NCBI RefSeq assembly: GCF_001625215.2
Contig: NC_030389.2
Location: 44,381,454-44,445,453 of the forward strand
DNA length: 64,000 nt
DNA from: Daucus carota subsp. sativus
Taxonomy: Eukaryota > Streptophyta > Magnoliopsida > Apiales > Apiaceae
Direction: 5' to 3'
Positions within the stretch are counted from its first letter, which is position 1. Each line of letters starts with the position of its first letter. The notes under the pieces were generated by a model. That model was not told the DNA's origin and ran no database searches. It saw only the letters and a list, made by a program, of their open reading frames with translations. The position numbers were made by a program, and so were the translations under genes. This document shows, in pieces, positions 11,591 through 23,211 of this stretch.

Positions 11591-14500
11591 TCATCTCTTC
11601 CACTCTGCTTGGATCACCCTACTATCTGAAACCAAGCACAAAAATCACAACCCGTCAGAGGACAGCCCAAAGTATTAGGATTTTATCAGAATATCAAATT
11701 ATACTCTACTGCTAACTATGTAAGAGATATGTTGCACTGATTGTCAGATCTCAACAACCGCATTGCAGGAAATAAGCTGGATAGTAAGAGATGGAGTCCA
11801 AAAGCTATATTTGGGGGGGGGGGGGGGGACGGACAGAGATGGCTCATGTTCAACAGGCATACAGGAGCTAGCGAGTACTTCATAATTCAAAGAAAAAAAT
11901 GGGCAAGTAAAACACTGCAAAAAGCATGTGCACCACCATACTGGTCAAGTAGATTATGGGAACAAAGTAACTTATCACATTGTATCTAGCATTTTGGTTG
12001 TTGAATTTACTTTAGTGGCAAAAGTAAGACGTATTTAGAAAGTAATTATGTACTTGATGTTCAGTTCTTACCGCTACTATCTCTGGAAGACATTAAAGAT
12101 CTGTCTCCTCTCATTCCTCCCTTTATACTTGCTTGAATCAACTTATGCATTCGTGGGGATGAACCAAATTTACCACTGTTAGAAGATGGCAGAGAATGCC
12201 TCCTCCTTAAAGCATACTTCTCAGCATCATCTTGGTCAAAGTTTGGGGAGGCTTGGGCCCTTAGCTTAGCTTTTGCAGACTCAGTAGCCGCCATATAGCT
12301 GGGAACTCTCGGTGTGCTATGTATGTCCTTCTCTAAATAATCATGCTTAGCAGGAAGTGAAGCTCTTCTCATACTGGCTTTCTTGTTTTCGTCATTAATT
12401 AGAGCATTTTTTTTTTTAATTTCCTCATCTACTAAAGTGAGTTCCTCCTTTGTTTGCACTGGAGTGACTTCCTCCTTTTGTTGCACTGGAGTGACTTCCT
12501 CCTTTTGTTGCACTGGAGTTTCACTAGGTTGCAAAGGAGCATAAGAATGATTATCTAACTTGGAATCTGTTCCTTCTGCTGGTAGTTCTTGACTTATTTC
12601 AACATCAGATGGTTTTGACTCTGCCTTCTCTGAAACTTCAATCACTTTTTCAACAGGGTTGCTAATCCCTTCTGAGATATCTGACTTTGATGACTTCCCA
12701 ATAGAATGTTTTCTCCTTTCAGAACCAGCCACTGCTTTAACAGATGTTTCTACCAGAGGTTTGGATACCTTTTTGGGGTTACGTAGAACCTTTTTTGTCC
12801 CATTTTGTGGGTGCTCCTGAATAGACTTGACAGGATCTTTTGTAACTTTCTTAAGCTTGACTTTATTTCTTTCAGATTCCGGAACACTACGTTTTAAACC
12901 ATTGTCATTATCAGAAGAAGTAATCCGTGAAACACTGCCTCTTGATCTTGCTTTATCAGTACCAACTGATAAAGAACTGCTGCCAGTTACACCAATGGTC
13001 TCCTTAAATTGTGAATGAGGTCCAAGAACTTGTAACAAGGTCCACCGATTTAGCCAGTTCGATAAGGAATTCGGTTCTTCAGGTTCATAACAAAGTTGCA
13101 AAGGCATTGCAGCAGGCATTGAAGAAATAAGCTGAAAGTGAAGGTAACCTTTCATATCGTTGGATTTCAAAAAAGCATAATTTCAACATTACAAATAATA
13201 AAACAGAAAATCTTATAAGTTGAGATAATAGACCATCTCCAACCCATAACACTAAAATAGTGTAAATATTACACTATTATGGTGTTAAATTTACTGAATT
13301 TGTAAAGCCAACTTGAACCCATTTACACTATATATTACGCCAAAAAGAATCTTTGGTCTATAACAAGATATATTCCTCCCAACTTTTTCAAAAGTGCTTG
13401 TTTTATTGGGAATTTGGGATATAACAGGATACAAATGGGACCTACAGGAAAAAAAATTCCTTTGTTGGGATAAAATAGGATATAAACCTGAGGGTATACT
13501 TGGAATTTTAAAAAACTCTGGAATGGTGTAAAAATACACCATATGAACATTTGACACTAAATTTGGTGTCACACAATTCATTTAGTGTTTTTTTTACAAT
13601 ATTAAAGAGTTGGGTTGGAGTTGGTCTTAAAGTTACACTATTATAGAGTTTTAGTGTTGGGTTGGAGATGCTCTTAGTTCTCACACAAAGACCTCTATGA
13701 TAATATTATCACCCTTTGCCCAGTAGAAAAGCAAAACATATATTTGAAAATAGAATATTAGGATAAAAAATGATATTAAATTGAACTTCTGAAGCCAGCA
13801 TTGTGCAAGTATTGCATAAATGATTCAGCAAAATTGATTGAAGGGCAGTGAAAAATAATATATGGAACTTGCCTTGCCAACAAATGCAGTTTTCAAGAGC
13901 ATCTCTGTTCGCTGGGATCCTATGTTTCCAAAAGAACTTAAACACTGATCATCCTGAATTGAAAAAACATCATGTTAAATAATATATTTATATTACCAAC
14001 AACCATATATCACTAGGTGCCAAAAGAAAGAATACCCTAAAGTACTTTTGATCACCTCGAAGTAATGTGCAAACTTATATTCAGAGAGCATAATGGTTAT
14101 ACATTTCACAAGGCACCCAAAAGTGGTAAAGATTAATGAGACAGGTTGCCTACACTTACAATTTCTTTATGTGGCTCTCTTTCACGAATCTCACTACCAA
14201 TAGAGCGCCGCACTCTTTGGCCACGGACAAGTGCTTGAATTTTAATTATTCCTCGCACAGATTGTAAAGTAGCAACAGCTTGTCGCCTTACTAAATGACC
14301 ACGAGCTAGCGCTTGCAACCTTGTGATAGCCTCAAGTGAGTGGAGTTTTTCACGAGCCTTGAAACAAATAACAAACTATTAGTACAGATGAGCTTGGACT
14401 GACAGTGTTGATTGTATTGAAGCAAAGATATTCAACAACTTTTGAGAGCGTATATAACAACTATGGAACATTTTCTATATATATTGATAACGATGATAAC

Positions 14501-16556
14501 TTGAGAGCAAGAGAACCTGATAGCCTCTGATAGCAGCCTGTGCCGTGATAGCAGCTTGCTCAAGCCTCCTTTTCTCAGAGTCGTCAATTGGACTGATATT
14601 TCTGGGTGCATTTTCGTCATTGTGAATATCAGGTGAAGGTAATACTGGTTCAGCTTTAGGGGATACAGTAGCCTCTTCTTTCTTGATTGGTAGGTTCTCT
14701 TTTGTACTAGCACTCGTACCAAGAATTGGCTGCAAAACCAAAGAGGAATTCATAGTCAAGGAGATTGCATATTAACTTAATAAACACCATATCAATTGGA
14801 TTTATCTATGAGCATAAAACTCTGATGGGACTACTTTTTGAAAATTACAAGGATCCAATCACAAAAATACTGCTTCATACACCATTCTTTGCTTTAACAA
14901 TGAAGTACTACAATGTGTATATTTTCCACCCATATATAGCAATATCCGTGAGCATAAGCTCCAATTGGGAATTAATTCTTGAAAATTTAAAGGTTTGCAT
15001 TACAGAATTACCACTTGATATAAACCTTACATTTATTAAATGCAATACTAATATAGTAATATGTCAATATTTTCAAACCACACACATACAAAATTTTAAA
15101 GAACACCAGATATGTCGGACATCTGAGTGAGGATAAATTTTAACGGGAAAGATCAACTCACATAATTATTACTTTATAACCACCAAGAATGCCCATCTTT
15201 CTTTAACGCCAAAAACTCAAAACACAAATACATGTACATACATACATACAACACCACAAAGATCAGAACTTCAAGTCATCTTTAGGGCTTTAACCATGTA
15301 CAATACCCATTCTCTGCTGCAACACTACAAAGGCACATATTTCTCATACATACATACAAACACATAAATCAATACCAACCTTAAAAGATTTTGATCTTTC
15401 TCAGTAAGCACGCAAGAATTAGTCCCTAAATACACAATCACTACTTAATAACCATATACACTATCAGTCTATCAGTCTACCATTTTTTACTTAAAAACTA
15501 TAATACAAAATCCAGATTTTTCCCAATATAACATATATATCATAACCAACCCCCAAAAAAATTGATCTTTCAGTAAGCACGAACTCAGAGAACTAGGACA
15601 AAATCACATAATCACTACATAATAACACACACAATAGCCATTCTTTGCTTCAATACTAATTTACTAAATGCAAATATATCCCATGTTTACAAAAACAAAC
15701 ATACACCAATCATAACCCAACACGGCAACACCACAAAAAGTTGATCTTTCAGCAAACATGAACTCCAAGTATCAGGCCCTAATCACATAAGTACAACTAA
15801 TAACCATATGTGACAGCCATTCTTGACTTGAACATTAGAATACTCCAATGCAGATATTACCCATTCATATGAATCAGGCCCTAATCACATAATTACAGCT
15901 TAATAACTGTAAACAACTCCCACTCTCAACTTCAACAGTAATATATCAAAACGCAAACATACATAATTTTCAACAAAACCCCACCAAAATTTAATCTTTC
16001 AGCAAGCCTAAACTACAAAAATCAGCCCAAAATCACATAATTACTACTCAATATCGATACACAACAACCATTATTTACTTTAACACTGAAACACTAAAAT
16101 GCACATAAATCTTAACCACCCCCACAAAAATTAAATCTTTCTGCCACCATGAACTCCAAGAATCCACCCCTAATCACACAATCACAACTCAATAACCATA
16201 CACAAAAAGCCATTAATTACTTCAACACTAAATCACTAGAATGCACTTCATACCCACATAAACAAACACAAAAATACACAGAAATACACATAAATAAATC
16301 ATACCATCTTCCTTTAGGCCCTCATCACACAATCACAACTTAACAACCATACACAAAAACCCATTCATCACTTCAACACTAAATTACCAAAATGCACTTC
16401 ATACCCACATAAACACACACAAAAACACTCACAAAAACACACAAAAATAAATCATACCATGTTCATCTGTCTTGGGTTTGGAGCAGAAGCAGCAGATTTA
16501 GAACCCTTCTTCCCAAAAAGAACCTTCTTGATCCATTTACCTGGAGATTTCCCCAT
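11591..16556 (-). CDS. IQ-domain (IQD) calmodulin-binding protein, six exons
   Basis: The model joins 16,458-16,556, 14,517-14,729, 14,160-14,357, 13,873-13,953, 12,072-13,131 and 11,591-11,625, and all phases agree (561 residues). The N-terminus MGKSPGKWIKKVLFGKK is typical of IQD proteins of the IQD28-31 type. The IQ67 region spans about residues 90-160; the IQ motif begins AAITAQAAIRGYQ and is split by the usual phase-0 intron before AREKLHSLEAITRLQALARG. The C-terminus has a DUF4005-like stretch (PSYMAATESAKAKLRAQASP, then YALRRRHSLP) and ends VIQAEWKR. IQD proteins bind calmodulin and usually sit on microtubules, the membrane or in the nucleus as scaffolds. Exon 5 contains three tandem copies of a VTPVQQKEE-like unit. 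The intron after exon 4 uses a GC donor (AAG|GCAAGT). Intron 1 is 1.7 kb of degenerate tandem repeat. The 35-nt last exon is easily missed. Confidence 0.92.
11813..11828 (+). repeat. Run of 16 G
   Basis: This is an uninterrupted G16 tract in the intron before the last IQD exon; on the transcribed strand it reads as C16. It could form a G-quadruplex or simply be a homopolymer of uncertain length. Confidence 0.8.
13229..13677. mobile_element. MITE in IQD intron 4
   Basis: The ends are inverse complements: ACCATCTCCAACCCATAACA on the left and GTTGGGTTGGAGATGCTC on the right. An extra inner end (GTTGGGTTGGAGTTGGTCTTA, near 13,610) suggests a nested or extended copy. It is AT-rich and non-coding, and lies wholly within the intron 13,132-13,872. 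I could not fix the target duplication. Confidence 0.65.
14880..16440. repeat. Degenerate tandem repeat filling IQD intron 1
   Basis: A block with the pattern CCATTCTTTGCTTCAACACTA followed by ACTAAAATGCA and AATCACATAATCAC recurs near 14,882, 15,303, 15,640, 15,818, 15,910, 16,068, 16,208 and 16,360. The spacing settles at about 140-180 bp. The copies are diverged but in one orientation. The strand matching the transcript is pyrimidine- and T-rich. Confidence 0.7.
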
Positions 16557-17759
16557 ACCCACCAGACAAAGAAGCACAGTTTCCAAGAAATGAATCTCAC
16601 TTACTTAAAACAAAGTGTAAACAAATGTGGGGAAGCAGTTTAAACTCACACATCAGTTCAGATTTTGAAAAAGATTGGGTCAGTACAAACACAACCGTTG
16701 CTTAATGGGACAGTTTTCAGCTCTCCTACAAAAAGAAACATGGGCCTTAATTATAGTAGTGGGTTTTTTATGAGATGATAAATTCTTGCTGGTTTTGAAT
16801 CTTGGGCTTCATTTATGAAAAAGTCCATGATGAGTATTGAACTTGCCCTATTAAAAAGGACTTTTTGTTTTGCTCTATCTTTGGCAGTATGGTGTAAATC
16901 TGAAAGGAGTGTTTGCATCATATAATTTCCATCTACTAGAATGTTTTATTAATTTAAGCACCCGTTTGAAGTGTTTGGTTAAATTTCAAATTACTCGAAA
17001 GAAAATCTATTAGTTATTCGTCAAAATTTCATTTATTTAATTTAATGACCAGAATTAGGCGGGAAAATATAGCTCGGAGATGTAGAACAGGACACCAGTC
17101 GAGACGATCAATGCGATTTCGTAACTAGTTGGTATATCCGAATAATCAAATAAAAAAAATAAATCGAACAATTTCGAAAAATAAATTAAAATAGTATTAT
17201 TATTTTTATATATTATATATAGTATATACTTAATTGAGTCGATTTTATTAAATTCGAAATATTTATGATATATTATAATATATCCTGATTCGAGTTTTCG
17301 AGTCGAATTCGTACGCAACACTATTTCGTAAAATAAAATTATTTGAAGACGGAAACAATGATAATTTATGACAATATTTTTCATGATTGAAAACAAGAAA
17401 AATAATTTTATATGATTAAATGTTTCTACGACAATCTGTTTATAGAAATTCGAAGCTTGAACAACTTGCAAAAATAAAATAAAATAAGAGTCCGAATATA
17501 TTAAATTGAAGGTCAAGTTTGAAATGTGAGGATGCAGCTATATTTAGTTGGAAGAACTCTGTCATCTAGTATGATTCAAACTTTCAAACCTGATTCAAAT
17601 CAGAAAATAACGTCAATGATTGTCCAAAAATAATTTAACATCAATATCGTCTTTAAAAACGGAGTAGTTGAACTATAAATAAAATACGAAGTACTACTTC
17701 ATTTTGTTTTGTTCTTGATCAAAGTAGACTAGTACTTATTCTACCCAGCTCTGTTCTAA

Positions 17760-17915
17760 AAGTCGGTGATTAATCACGATTAATCACCGATTAATCCTTG
17801 TTCCATAACTCGTCGAACTGATTAAATCTCCGATCAATCCGATTAATCACCGATCAATTCAATTAATTTTCCGATTAATCCTTATTCCGTAACTTCACCG
17901 ATTAAGTCCGATTCC
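17760..17915. repeat. GATTAATC-rich repeat cluster
   Basis: GATTAATC or CCGATTAAT recurs at least seven times, with CCTTGTTCCATAAC and CCTTATTCCGTAAC between copies. A related stretch lies at about 35,365-35,575 (CCGATTAATCACTCTGATTA then TTTTTCTATAACG). It probably marks the end of a transposon family of unknown class. Confidence 0.5.
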
Positions 17916-17944
17916 CGCTTTTTACAACACTGTACCCCAGTGGA

Positions 17945-18176
17945 CTACTCCCTGGATTTTGAGATATAAGTCGCTTAATTTTTTTCACGCATTTTTATGT
18001 CATTTGATCACGTGCTAAAAATTATTGTTTTCAAAAACAAATTTGAATAAAAACATATAATTGATACTATTATTTATGAAAAAAATTCAAAAATAATGAT
18101 TTTAAGCATGCAGTCAAAAAACTTAAAAAATACGTGAAAAAAAGTCAAACAACCTATATTTCAAAACAAAAAAGTA
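17945..18176. mobile_element. Degraded foldback MITE
   Basis: TACTCCCTGGATTTTGAGATATAAGTC on the left pairs imperfectly with ACCTATATTTCAAAACAAAAAAGTA on the right. The TTTTTTTCACGCATTTTTA segment pairs with AAAATACGTGAAAAAAAG. It is non-coding. Confidence 0.55.
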
Positions 18177-19521
18177 TATAATTAAAATCCTCTGCATAAT
18201 ACTCTCAATATTGTGAGAACCGACCGGATTCTCTGCATAATACCCTCGATATTGTTCAGCCATCGATGTCATTCAATTTCTTTTTAAAAACTTTTCAAAT
18301 TAAGTCATTGTAATCTTTCGGTTGTTTATATGCAAGAACCGGAATATTTGTTTGGTCAAACCAAACCTATATTTTGTATTATTTTTGTTTATAATACCAC
18401 TATATTATATAGGATATATATAAGTCACCTATACTACTGTTTTATTTCAAAAAAACAAGGTCCTATAGATTAATTATATAACAGTATTGTCAACCAAATC
18501 TTGTAGTGGTAGAGATACAATATCATGAATATATGCGATCAAATAATTTCATTATTACATATATTTTCTTTTACGAGTCATTTTAGTTTTTTCGAGTATT
18601 GATCGAATAATAAAAACTATTATAATTTGAAATTATCAAAAAATATCATGTAAAAATAAAATCTTATTTTAGTTCTCGTTTGCAAGTCAATAAGTGATTT
18701 CAGAAACCCTACATATATGTAGCACGTATCATATTCATTTTCCTTGATATAATGATCATGTTATCTACACGATTTAAAAAGTTCTTTTATAGTGGACCAA
18801 TAAATAAGTATTTCTTTCTTGGAATCTAGTTCCTTAATATATGAATTTTAATTGAATTTCGAAAGTGACATTATATATTTAAGTAAAGTACAATTTATTT
18901 GAATTGATTGGTTAGAGATGGGTCACTGTTTTTCAGTTCTTGAAACTCGGCCTATTTTCACACAAAACTTTGTTAGTTTATGTCGACTAAACCTCATTTT
19001 CGTTTGTGACCCGAAATGAATAGCTTCCTACATCTTTCAAAAATAATCCCTCGTGCAAAAATATTAGAATCTTCAAAAATAATTATAAAATTTATTCGCC
19101 ACATAATCATGTGATAATTAAATCAGAATAAGTTTATATGAATTCAATTATGTCACTAACGACATATTACTTGGGATACCCATTCATTGTATCTAACATC
19201 GTAGGTAAAAAATCTACTAAAATATTTTTTTTGCCTCGATTGATTTTTTAACACGCATTTTTAAGAAAAGTGGTTATATTATTATAATTTTAATTTTAAT
19301 TTTTTCCAAACAAAAACAAATAACTAGTACTATAATTCATATAAAATAAACATTGAAAATAACGTCATGAAGAGACATGTAAGTGTGTCAAAATTCTAAC
19401 TAATACAAAAGTCTCAAGTGTGAAGTGGAAAATTCTATGTCTCCGATATTTATTTTTTGTTTTTTCTAAATTTTGTGTTTAATTGATTCTACTGCTCTTA
19501 AAGCCTAACATTACTCAACTA

Positions 19522-19834
19522 CTCCCTCCGTCCCAATGAATTATATACATTAGGATCGGACACGGAGACCAAGAAAAAGTGTAAGAAATGATTAAAGTTA
19601 TATGGAAAGTGGGTAAAGTGGTGGGACCCACATATTTTTTAATAATAGAATTGAGATAGTGGAGGAAAGTAGTGGGTGTAATAGTGTTTTTATTATTATA
19701 TAATGGAGATAGTGGGAGAATGTAGTGGGTGTAGTAGTGTTTTATATTATAAAAAATTGCTATTTTGGGAATGTATAGAAATGATGGGACATCCCAGAAA
19801 GGAAACTGTATAGAATTGATTGGGACGAAGGGAG
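19522..19834. mobile_element. Stowaway-type MITE
   Basis: This 313-bp element starts CTCCCTCCGTCCCAATGAAT and ends ATTGATTGGGACGAAGGGAG, with TA on both sides (19,520-19,521 and 19,835-19,836). It is AT-rich and non-coding. Confidence 0.85.
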
Positions 19835-19860
19835 TAAAATATAAAAGGTTTGGCTAGCAT

Positions 19861-20020
19861 GTGCTCATGGGCACATGCTAAGCGCGGAAATTTTTATATT
19901 TGGGAGATTTTGATTGGTGTGGTTGGTGTATTTGAAGGGAGTCCACCATTATCATGAGATAGGAGCCAATCAAAATGATCCAAGCACATAATTTTCCGCG
20001 CTTAGCGTGTGCCCACACCA
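19861..20020. mobile_element. Short inverted-repeat element (MITE)
   Basis: GGGCACATGCTAAGCGCGGA on the left is matched by TCCGCGCTTAGCGTGTGCCC on the right, with ATTTTGATTGG and CCAATCAAAAT pairing further in. The stretch at about 20,690-20,820 (GTGTGCCCACATCAT and CCAATCAAAAT) looks like a decayed relative. Confidence 0.7.
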
Positions 20021-20361
20021 TAGAAAAACCGAAATATAAATCCACATAAAAAAATTGTTACAGCCAAGCAATGCAATGATTGTAGCGACAAAACCAGCTA
20101 GAAAGTTACTGATCTTTCCAAGTAAATAATTTGAACAATGAGATTTGCACTAATTTCAATGAGCTAAATAAGCACGGGACCTCGTCATTAAAGTTAACCA
20201 CCTGCAAAAGCGTCATTAAGCATTACGTAAGGACAAAGTTTAACTGCATGAAAGTATTCACTTTTTATAATTACACCTAGATCACGTTCACATTAATTGC
20301 ATAACTAAATTAATTCTATAATTTTTATATTTCTTGAATGCATGTAATTAATTAAAAAATA

Positions 20362-20618
20362 CTTCCTCCGTCCCCTTTTACATGCCAATTTTACTTTTCG
20401 AGAAGTCAAATTGACCAACTTTTGATTAAAATTACGAGTTATCTACCCAATATTTCTAAAATCTGAAAGTTGCATATTAAAATAGACTCAATATATTTTT
20501 TAATGATATAATTTTTATTAATTTTCTCAATTATCTGATATATGTAAAATCCAGTCAAAATATAATCAATTTGACTGGTCAAAAGTCAAAATGGACATGT
20601 AAAAGGGGACGGAGGGAG
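20362..20618. mobile_element. Stowaway-type MITE
   Basis: This 257-bp element starts CTTCCTCCGTCCCCTTTTAC and ends GTAAAAGGGGACGGAGGGAG between TA dinucleotides. The inner arms (AAGTCAAATTGACCAA and TTGACTGGTCAAAAGTC) also pair. Confidence 0.85.
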
Positions 20619-21505
20619 TATGTGTTTTAGACACCCAAATCTTTGTACACGATCACTTTTGTTGGTATTTATTTATCGGTTTTTTAATTGTGTGCCCACA
20701 TCATATGTTATAAATTTGACTCATTTTGATTGGTTTTTGTTTCTTAATAATGGTGGAACCTTACAAATGCAACGATCACACCAATCAAAATATCTCAAAT
20801 TTATAGAATTTAATGCTTAGCATTAAATTCTTTATTTATTATTCTCTTATTTATTACAATATAAGGAATTTCTACATATTTTCACTTTTTACATTCATTA
20901 TTCATGTGTAAAATGATATTTTAATAATTGTATCATATGTAAGATTTGAAATAAAATATATCTCCTCCCCCCATTCCATCCTATCTAGTTTTTGTTTGAC
21001 TAAAAGAATTCCAACCTAAGTACAAGAATACTAATATATTCTTTAAAAATAACTATGAAAACCTTAATATTTGAAAAATAAACGAGTAGAAGTCGGTGTG
21101 ATTGACAAGTGATAATTAATAAAATAATAAGTTATTCACTAGTCTCTCCTCTCTAGTGTCCTCTTTGCATATCATTGAAGCACTGAAATTTTATTTGGAA
21201 AAAGCTTCACTTTTTGGTATGAAAAGAGATAAATGGACATGGGCCTCCGGGCCAGGGGTCTACTTGTATTATTATAACATTATTTATTGGGGGCCCTTGT
21301 GAACCCCACGTGCCTACGGCCCGTGAGTTGTGTATCAGATGCCACCTGGTTTACTACTCTTATGGCGGTCAACCCTTGTATAACGCAAAATGTGTTGACT
21401 TTGTTTACATGCATGTCGATTGTCGACTGCATTCAGCTTAATTCAAGCTCTTTCCAACGGCTTGATTCCTTGTCAGATTAAGAAGAGCTTGAGAACTTAT
21501 CTTCT

Positions 21506-21639
21506 GTCGTACCAAGTCCTGAGTTCGATTCCAGCTCATCCTGAGATGTCGTACACTCGTACCAAGTCCTGAGTTCGATTCCGGCTCATCCTGAGATGTC
21601 GTACCAAGTCCTGAGTTCGATTCCGGCTCATCCTGAGAT
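21506..21639. repeat. Triplicated SINE-like B-box unit
   Basis: Three direct copies of GTACCAAGTCCTGAGTTCGATTCC followed by GGCTCATCCTGAGAT, with a period of about 45-54 bp. Each copy contains GAGTTCGATTCC, close to the RNA polymerase III B box. A T- and A-rich tail follows at about 21,680-21,710. It is best read as a tRNA-derived SINE remnant whose B-box part has been tandemly multiplied. Confidence 0.6.
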
Positions 21640-22021
21640 TTTCGAGAACACATACTCACTTCACTTACAAGACAATAAATCATATTTATCAAAAAAAAAA
21701 ATGAAAAAAAAGTAGCGAAAACCGTTCTGAGTTTAAAAATCAAGCTTCTCAATTTATAAGTTAGCAAACTTTCGACTTAAACATCATGATATAAGTCGAA
21801 AATTCTAATTAATGACTTATTTTATTTTTAAAATTTAATTTACAAAAATATAAATAATCATTTTTGAAAATAATTTTATGTATTGGGATCCATTTTTGTC
21901 CTTATGACTTCAGATGCCTAATTTTGAAGGACTAGAAATCTCTAAAAGCCAGGCTGCATTACAAAAAATATATTTAAATATAAATAAGTTGAAATACTCT
22001 ATAACCTAGCTATGGATTTTA

Positions 22022-22234
22022 CTCCGTCTATCCCCTCATTTCTTTACGTTACTTTTTGGCACGCTTTTCAACCCTCATTTAAAGTATAGTTACATAATAT
22101 ATTTTTTAAATCTTTTTGCTTTGAATAAAAATTTGATATTTAAACTTTTATTCAGAAAAAAAAAATTTAAAAAAATTTTACAGAACTATACGTGCAAACA
22201 GTCGATGTAAACAACCTATAGAGACTGGAGGGAG
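22022..22234. mobile_element. Degraded Stowaway-type MITE
   Basis: It starts CTCCGTCTATCCCCTCATTT and ends with AGACTGGAGGGAG, flanked by TA on each side. Inner sequence (TTTTTTAAATCTTTTTGCTTTGAATAAAAATTTGATATTTAAA) resembles the MITE at 3,392, so the two belong to one family. Confidence 0.7.
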
Positions 22235-23211
22235 TACAAAATTAATAGGACCGACAAATATCATGCATGGTCTTTGAATAACTTGCAACTCTGGAATCTA
22301 CAGATATAAATGTCACATATGTCATATTCCACCTACCAACTTATTTTAGCACCAAAGTTTTAAATTCCGCGGACATTATTACGAGTTTATTTGACTTATT
22401 TTATAAATACAACGTTATTTCTAAGAATTTTTATTTATTTAAAAATTATTTTTTTAAAAAATATTTTATAATTTTACAGATTATATTTTAATTTGACTAA
22501 AATTCTCAATTGACCAAAAAATTGATAATTATTTTGATTTCCAATTTATACGGCCAATAACACCGAAATAAGAGAATCTTCAACCAGCACGTCCTTAGCT
22601 AAAATGTGAGTTGACATACCATAATTAAAAAATATAGCCAACCATGTGAAAAAATGCCACTCCAACCACAGTTATCTATTGTCTATAATTTTAATCAACC
22701 TCTTCTGGATGGTTATATACTTATATTTGTCGAATCTCTACATGTCTGTAAGAAATCTGTAGTAATATTACACCTCATTTACTACCATACCAAATTCATA
22801 TATTCTATTTTAACAATCTAAAATATTTATAATATATTAATTTTAAATTATAACCAATCAATATAGCTAATATCATTCAGGTTTCGTAAATTTTACCTAA
22901 TATCTTGCATCGGAGATGCTCCGATAGCAGGAAAATGTGTGTGGTTAACTTTTGTCCTTATGACTTGTGAGCTGTTATTCCCTCATGCAAGTTGCTAGCC
23001 TTTTAATACATCTTCACATGCACTTCCAAACTCCACAAATTCAATAATCATTTACTCCTCTACACATTCACTTCTTTTATTAGAATCATGCAGCTGCCTT
23101 TATGAAACCTACAGATCACCACTGCTGAAGCTACCCCATATCAAATACCAATGCCCCTTTTATCCACCTGCATTATTTTCTCCACATCCACTCTTTAACT
23201 CATGTTGCAAA

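Larger units (their letters stand above)
16557..23211. other. Gene-free 6.6-kb AT-rich interval
   Basis: I find no gene. The interval begins with the IQD promoter and holds the MITEs and SINE-like repeat listed separately. The last 500 bp lead into the LRR kinase gene. Remaining parts (for example 18,200-19,500 and 22,240-22,900) are AT-rich with no structure I can support. Confidence 0.6.

Noticed and set aside
17055-17516. 153-residue minus-strand frame
   Set aside because: It is AT-rich and low in complexity (Ile, Tyr, Phe, Asn), with no recognisable motif and no splice or homology support.
21438-21767. Minus-strand frame with repeated DEPESNSGLGT peptides
   Set aside because: The peptide repeat is produced by the SINE-like tandem unit, with no sign of a gene around it.
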